From a virus: a DNA stretch of 59,045 nt. The stretch is taken from the IMG/VR virus record IMGVR_UViG_3300025151_000040, positions 1-59,045 of that record; one strand, written 5' to 3'. The position numbers were made by a program, and so were the translations under genes. Positions 55,615-59,045 of the stretch are shown here, in pieces (position 1 is the first letter of the stretch; each line of letters begins with the position of its first letter). The notes below the pieces were generated by a model, which saw nothing but the letters and a program-made list of their open reading frames with translations, was not told the DNA's origin and ran no database searches.

Positions 55615-55981
55615 CAATAGACGTAGACCAGTAAAAGCACCTTCTTTTCCTTTTGCAAGGGGAACGTATGCTAGAGCTATTTCAGATCGTTCAGGTTTAG
55701 AATATCCATATAGAGAAATGGTTCGTGAATGGAATGGATTATTAGTTCATATAAGCGAGTATGAACCTAAACATCCTCAATTAGATCCTATTGTATTTAA
55801 TGATCCAGAAGCGTTAAAAAATGCTAGACCACAAGCACCTCTTTCAGCTACAGGAGGTGTACCAAATCAAATATCAGTAACTTTCCCTGGCACGTTTGGA
55901 GACACAGGTAAAAACGTAGCGGTAGCTACAGGGAATTCAATCGGATTGGAGTTAGGAAATGTCTCAGTCGTTATCAGCTGA
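55604..55981 (+). CDS. Head-completion-type protein that has lost its zinc cysteines
   Basis: 125 residues from GTG 55604. The middle reads ARAISDRSGLEYPYREMVRE, then WNGLLVHISEYEPKHPQLDP and DPEALKNARP. In relatives known to me this region is a zinc knuckle with C-x-x-C before Y and again before EPKHPQ; here the cysteines are Ser and Ile/Ser. The C-terminus is a beta strand pair (ISVTFPGTFG). It overlaps the adaptor by 11 bases. Confidence 0.65.
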   Translation: MVFNNRRRPVKAPSFPFARGTYARAISDRSGLEYPYREMVREWNGLLVHISEYEPKHPQLDPIVFNDPEALKNARPQAPLSATGGVPNQISVTFPGTFGDTGKNVAVATGNSIGLELGNVSVVIS

Positions 55982-56744
55982 TAATGCATATCTTATGTTA
56001 TGCACACCTTGTTATGGTGGCGTAATGCACGAAGCTTATTTTCATAGCGTTGTAAAATTATTACAAGAAGCTAAAAATAATAATTATAAAATTCACATTA
56101 ACACAATGGGAAATGAAAGTCTTATTACTAGAGGAAGAAACACTATGGTTTCTCAATTTATGGATAGCGAATACTGTACTCATTTACTATTTATAGATGC
56201 TGATATAGCGTTTAGACCTGAATTAGTTACTAAATTAATAAATTTTGATAAAGACGTAGTTACAGCTGTGTATCCTAGAAAATCTATTGAATGGCAAAAT
56301 CTTAATTACTATTTAAAAAAAGGAAATACAGATTCGATAGAACAGAAATTATTAGGATATAATTTGAATTTTGCAGATCCTTTAAATATAGAAGTAGATA
56401 ATGGTTTCGTAGAAGTATTAGATGCTGCAACTGGATTTATGTTAATTAAAAAAGATGTATTTGTAAAAATGAGAGAAAGTTATCCAGAGTTAAAATATAA
56501 ATCAGATCAGATTATTAATAATAAATCTTATTCAAGCGATTGGTGTTATTCCTTTTTTGATTGTATGATAGATCCAGATAGCAAACGATATTTAAGTGAA
56601 GATTACACATTTTGTCGAAGATGGCAAAAAATAGGCGGTAAAATATACTCAGAAATACAAAGCCCTTTAACTCATTTTGGCACATATGCATTTAAAGGAA
56701 ATGTATCGCATAAATTTGCAAAAAAAGATAATATAGACATATAA
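55959..56744 (+). CDS. GT-A-type glycosyltransferase in the structural block
   Basis: 261 residues, overlapping the previous gene by 23 bases. LCTPCYGGVMHEAYFHSVVK and NESLITRGRNTMVSQFMDS lead to LLFIDADIAFRP, with Asp80-x-Asp82 as the metal and UDP-sugar motif. Then AATGFMLIKKDVF, YLSEDYTFCRRWQKIGGKIY (ED as probable base) and a final TH in LTHFGTYAF. These features are those of family 2-like GT-A enzymes. It may glycosylate capsid or tail proteins, or modify host surface glycans. Confidence 0.75.
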   Translation: MSQSLSADNAYLMLCTPCYGGVMHEAYFHSVVKLLQEAKNNNYKIHINTMGNESLITRGRNTMVSQFMDSEYCTHLLFIDADIAFRPELVTKLINFDKDVVTAVYPRKSIEWQNLNYYLKKGNTDSIEQKLLGYNLNFADPLNIEVDNGFVEVLDAATGFMLIKKDVFVKMRESYPELKYKSDQIINNKSYSSDWCYSFFDCMIDPDSKRYLSEDYTFCRRWQKIGGKIYSEIQSPLTHFGTYAFKGNVSHKFAKKDNIDI

Positions 56745-57397
56745 TGGCAACGACATACTCAGATCTAAAAACGGACATTCAAACTTGGATGCAAAACACT
56801 GGTACTGATTTTACTAATCAATTAGACACTTTTATTAATAATACAGAACAACGATTACTAAGAGAAATTGATCCTGAAGCTTTTACATTTAATAAATTTA
56901 GTACTTTAACTAGTGGAAATAGGTTTATGAATAACCCAGATGATCTTTTAATTATAAAAAACCTTTTAATACAAAACGGAGATGATAGAATCTTTCTTGA
57001 GATGAAAACTGATGAATTTATATATGAATTTTGGCCTGACGCAAGTCAAACAGGAGTGCCTAAATTTTTTGCAAATTTTGATGACGATTCTACTTTAATA
57101 GCGCCGACACCGAATTCTAATTTTACAGTAGAAATGCAATACATAGCCCGTATACCAACTCTTTCAGGATCTAATACAACTAATTGGTTAACTGAATACG
57201 CTGACGATGCATTATTATACGGTTGTTTATCTGAAGCTTCTATATTTACAAAAAATATGGAAGATTATGCGTTATATGATAAAAGATATCAGGAAATTGT
57301 TCTAGGATTGAATAATCAATCTCGAAGAAGAAGAAGAACTGACTACGAATTTCCTGCTAGTCCGGCTGGTACGGATACCTTAACAGGAAGCCAATAA
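56744..57397 (+). CDS. SU10-type adaptor / tail protein
   Basis: 217 residues, TAATG coupled. NTEQRLLREIDPEAFTFNKF, MKTDEFIYEFWPDASQTGVP and LIAPTPNSNFTVEMQYIARI, then LLYGCLSEASIFTKNM match the order of the adaptor family described in phage SU10 and common in marine podoviruses. With the gp4-like protein it would build the short tail neck. Confidence 0.75.
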   Translation: MATTYSDLKTDIQTWMQNTGTDFTNQLDTFINNTEQRLLREIDPEAFTFNKFSTLTSGNRFMNNPDDLLIIKNLLIQNGDDRIFLEMKTDEFIYEFWPDASQTGVPKFFANFDDDSTLIAPTPNSNFTVEMQYIARIPTLSGSNTTNWLTEYADDALLYGCLSEASIFTKNMEDYALYDKRYQEIVLGLNNQSRRRRRTDYEFPASPAGTDTLTGSQ

Positions 57398-57408
57398 GGA
57401 GGTAAGAC

Positions 57409-57828
57409 ATGGCAATAACACAAGCACTCTGCACTGTATTTAAAGAGGACTTAATGAACGCAGGAAGAAATCTAACTTCTGATACATTAAAGTTAGCTTT
57501 ATATACAAGTTCAGCATCACTAGGAGCAGCAACAACTGCTTATTCTACATCGAATGAAATATCTGGTTCAGGTTATTCAGCAGGTGGCGCAACACTATCT
57601 AGCGTAGCTGTTACTACTGACGGAACTACAGCAATCTTCGATGCAGCAAACGTAACGTTTACTAGTGCTACAATTACAGCAAGAGGAGCATTGATTTATA
57701 ATAGCTCAAATTCTAACTCAGCTATTTGCGTATTAGATTTTGGTAGTGATAAATCATCTTCAAATGGAACTTTTGAAATACAGTTTCCTGCTGCTAATGC
57801 TAGTAATGCTTTAATTAGAATCGCATAG
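57409..57828 (+). CDS. Beta-rich tail/virion protein
   Basis: 139 residues behind AAGGAGGTAAGAC. CTVFKEDLMNAGRNLTSDTL, KLALYTSSASLGAATTAYST and EISGSGYSAGGATL, ATITARGALIYNSS are the blocks of a virion protein found in many phages with short tails or fibres (KxALYTSSA, GYxAGGxxL, ITARGALIYN). Function is not known; tail-tip or decoration. Confidence 0.72.
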   Translation: MAITQALCTVFKEDLMNAGRNLTSDTLKLALYTSSASLGAATTAYSTSNEISGSGYSAGGATLSSVAVTTDGTTAIFDAANVTFTSATITARGALIYNSSNSNSAICVLDFGSDKSSSNGTFEIQFPAANASNALIRIA

Positions 57829-57837
57829 GAGTTTTAA

Positions 57838-58218
57838 TTGGCATTTGTAGTAAACGATAGAGTAAAGGAAGAAACAACCACGACAGGAACTGGCACAGTA
57901 AACTTAGCCGGAGCCGTTGCAGGTTTTGAATCTTTTGTATCAGGAATAGGTAATAGTAATAATACCTATTACGCTATCGTAAGTGATTCAGCATTTGAGG
58001 TAGGTATAGGAACAGTTACTGATGCTAGTCCTGATACATTATCGAGAGATACGATAATTAGTAGTTCAAATTCTGATAGTGCTGTCAATTTCGGAGCAGG
58101 AACTAAAACTGTATTTTGCACTTTACCTGCTTCTAAAACAATATACATTGATAATAACGGCGATGCCGTAGGAGCAGCCTCTCCGGCTTTCGCTACTAAA
58201 ATGGCATTAATGCTATAA
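57838..58218 (+). CDS. Tail fibre-type protein
   Basis: 126 residues from TTG 57838 with TAGGAG upstream. VVNDRVKEETTTTGTGTVNL, AGAVAGFESFVSGIGNSNNT and YYAIVSDSAFEVGIGTVTDA are the signature of a widespread fibre family (DRVxETTTTTGTGxxxLxGA.xGFxxF...). It probably attaches a fibre to the tail. Confidence 0.75.
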   Translation: MAFVVNDRVKEETTTTGTGTVNLAGAVAGFESFVSGIGNSNNTYYAIVSDSAFEVGIGTVTDASPDTLSRDTIISSSNSDSAVNFGAGTKTVFCTLPASKTIYIDNNGDAVGAASPAFATKMALML

Positions 58219-58229
58219 ATGAGGAAATA

Positions 58230-58586
58230 ATGGCACAAGATTTTGAAAGAAAAATACCATATAATTCATCAGGAAATATTGCGATCGGTACGACAGCTAG
58301 AACAGTTTTAACATCTAACTCAGATGACACTATTATAGGAATTAGATTAACTAACATTACTAACGCTACAATAAAAGCGAATGTTTATATTACAAGTACA
58401 GCTAGTGGTGGATCTGCTGATTCATTTTTAGCTTATCAATATCCTATCGCAGCAGGAGGTGGAGTAGAGTTAATAGATGGTGGTTCTAGAATTGTATTAC
58501 AAAGTGGCGATGTTTTAAAAGTTCAAAGCGATACAGCTTCTAGCTTACATGGTTGGGTATCTTTAGTTGATTCAGCAAGCACGTAG
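58230..58586 (+). CDS. Small beta-rich tail protein
   Basis: 118 residues behind GAGGAAATA. ERKIPYNSSGNIAIGTTART, NITNATIKANVYI and GGGVELIDGGSRIVLQSGDV then SSLHGWVSLVDS. The pattern is of a small jelly roll; related stretches occur as separate tail proteins in marine phages. Function unknown. Confidence 0.7.
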   Translation: MAQDFERKIPYNSSGNIAIGTTARTVLTSNSDDTIIGIRLTNITNATIKANVYITSTASGGSADSFLAYQYPIAAGGGVELIDGGSRIVLQSGDVLKVQSDTASSLHGWVSLVDSAST

Positions 58587-58594
58587 GAGATAGT

Positions 58595-59035
58595 ATGGGC
58601 TACTTAGGAAATCCAGTTACAAAAAATTTCACAACCACCACATCAGTTCAAACATTAACCGGTGATGGTTCTGTATCATACGCACTTTCTGCAGCGGCAG
58701 CCGTGCCGGAAGATATTGCGGTTTTGCGTAATGGCGTTCGTCAAAAACCAACGACAGACTATTCAGTCAACGGTGCGCAAATTACTTTTACTACAGCTTT
58801 AGCATCAAGTGATACTTGTTTTGTTATTTTCTTAAACGGAATTTTATTAGATCAAAACACACCAGGTGCAAACAGTATTCAACCAAGCATGATGACATCA
58901 TTTAATGGCGTCTTTGAAAATTTACAAACTATAACCGCTACGACTACAGTAGCGTCAACCGATAACGCATTCTTAGCGGGACCTGTGACATTTACAGGAA
59001 CAATTACAGTGGAGGGTAATCTTACAGTCGTATGA
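58595..59035 (+). CDS. Tail fibre protein
   Basis: 146 residues behind GTAGGAGATAGT. FTTTTSVQTLTGDGSVSYAL and EDIAVLRNGVRQKPTTDYSV form the usual fibre-attachment repeat (DYSVNGAQITFTTALASSDT), followed by LLDQNTPGANSIQPSMM and an intertwined beta end (GPVTFTGTITVEGNLTVV). Its last two bases overlap the start of the gene that wraps to base 1, whose C-terminus is similar. Confidence 0.75.
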   Translation: MGYLGNPVTKNFTTTTSVQTLTGDGSVSYALSAAAAVPEDIAVLRNGVRQKPTTDYSVNGAQITFTTALASSDTCFVIFLNGILLDQNTPGANSIQPSMMTSFNGVFENLQTITATTTVASTDNAFLAGPVTFTGTITVEGNLTVV

Positions 59036-59045
59036 GTACACTTGA
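59032..59045 (+). CDS. Start of the tail-fibre-like gene that continues at base 1
   Basis: ATG AGT ACA CTT GA runs off the end. Adding base 1 (t) completes GAT, and the frame at base 2 is the open one that ends at 241. The overlap ATGA with the previous gene is the coupling seen all over this genome. The joined product has 84 residues. Confidence 0.7.

Noticed and set aside
1-59045. Temperate phage or prophage
   Set aside because: No integrase, excisionase, repressor or attachment site was seen; unknown small genes could still hide a regulator, so this is absence of evidence only.

Overview
The window looks like a complete genome of a short-tailed (podovirus-like) double-stranded DNA phage, opened at an arbitrary point. 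An ATG at 59032 starts a frame that runs off the right end and continues exactly in frame from base 1 to the stop at 239-241, so the two ends join and the molecule is circular or circularly permuted at 59,045 bp. The DNA is very AT-rich (roughly one third G+C by eye), gene packing is tight (many 1-4 base stop/start overlaps, frequent TTG and GTG starts), and many proteins resemble families known from marine viromes. An AT-rich marine bacterial host, for example of the SAR11 type, is plausible but is only an inference. I see no tape measure or sheath gene, no integrase or repressor, no phage RNA polymerase and no tRNA.

Layout: (1) 1-5.9 kb, tail fibre and receptor-binding genes, including two C1q-like proteins, a carbohydrate-binding-type fibre and a fibre with an embedded cupredoxin domain. 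(2) 5.9-14.4 kb, a P22 gp10-like tail nozzle protein, a protein with a C-terminal S74 chaperone domain and two large probable ejection proteins. (3) 14.4-18.8 kb, a small nuclease, a T4-type lysozyme, a holin and a series of membrane or secreted proteins. (4) 18.8-34.2 kb, replication and nucleotide metabolism: SNF2-type helicase (minus strand), SSB-like protein, archaeo-eukaryotic-type primase, DnaQ-type exonuclease, UDP-glucuronate decarboxylase, UvrD-like helicase, two methyltransferases, MazG-like pyrophosphohydrolase, glycosyltransferase, dNMP kinase, a thymidylate synthase homologue, dCMP deaminase, family A DNA polymerase and a VRR-NUC-like nuclease. (5) 34.2-43.8 kb, many small, mostly unknown genes with strong ribosome binding sites, several short intergenic regions with hairpins and repeats, and the small terminase gene. 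(6) 43.8-59.0 kb, large terminase, portal, GroES-like protein, scaffold, capsid, adaptors and more tail-tip genes.

The most interesting unit lies at 24.6-32.0 kb. The thymidylate synthase homologue carries Asp where thymidylate synthases carry the Asn that reads uracil (E. coli N177), the hallmark of dCMP hydroxymethylase. Around it are a dCTPase-like MazG protein, a dNMP kinase, a GT-B-like glycosyltransferase and a UDP-xylose synthase. Together they could make 5-hydroxymethylcytosine DNA decorated with a pentose. A cytosine C5 methyltransferase gene sits inside the same run.

Other points of note are a gene whose reading frame appears broken at an A8 tract, a previously easily missed 55-residue gene on the minus strand, two minus-strand terminator hairpins that suggest small antisense RNAs, three very small membrane peptides, three paralogous early proteins, repeat-rich DNA on both sides of the gene after the small terminase gene (possible packaging or replication site), and three late genes that lack a ribosome binding site but have a TATAG box just before ATG.
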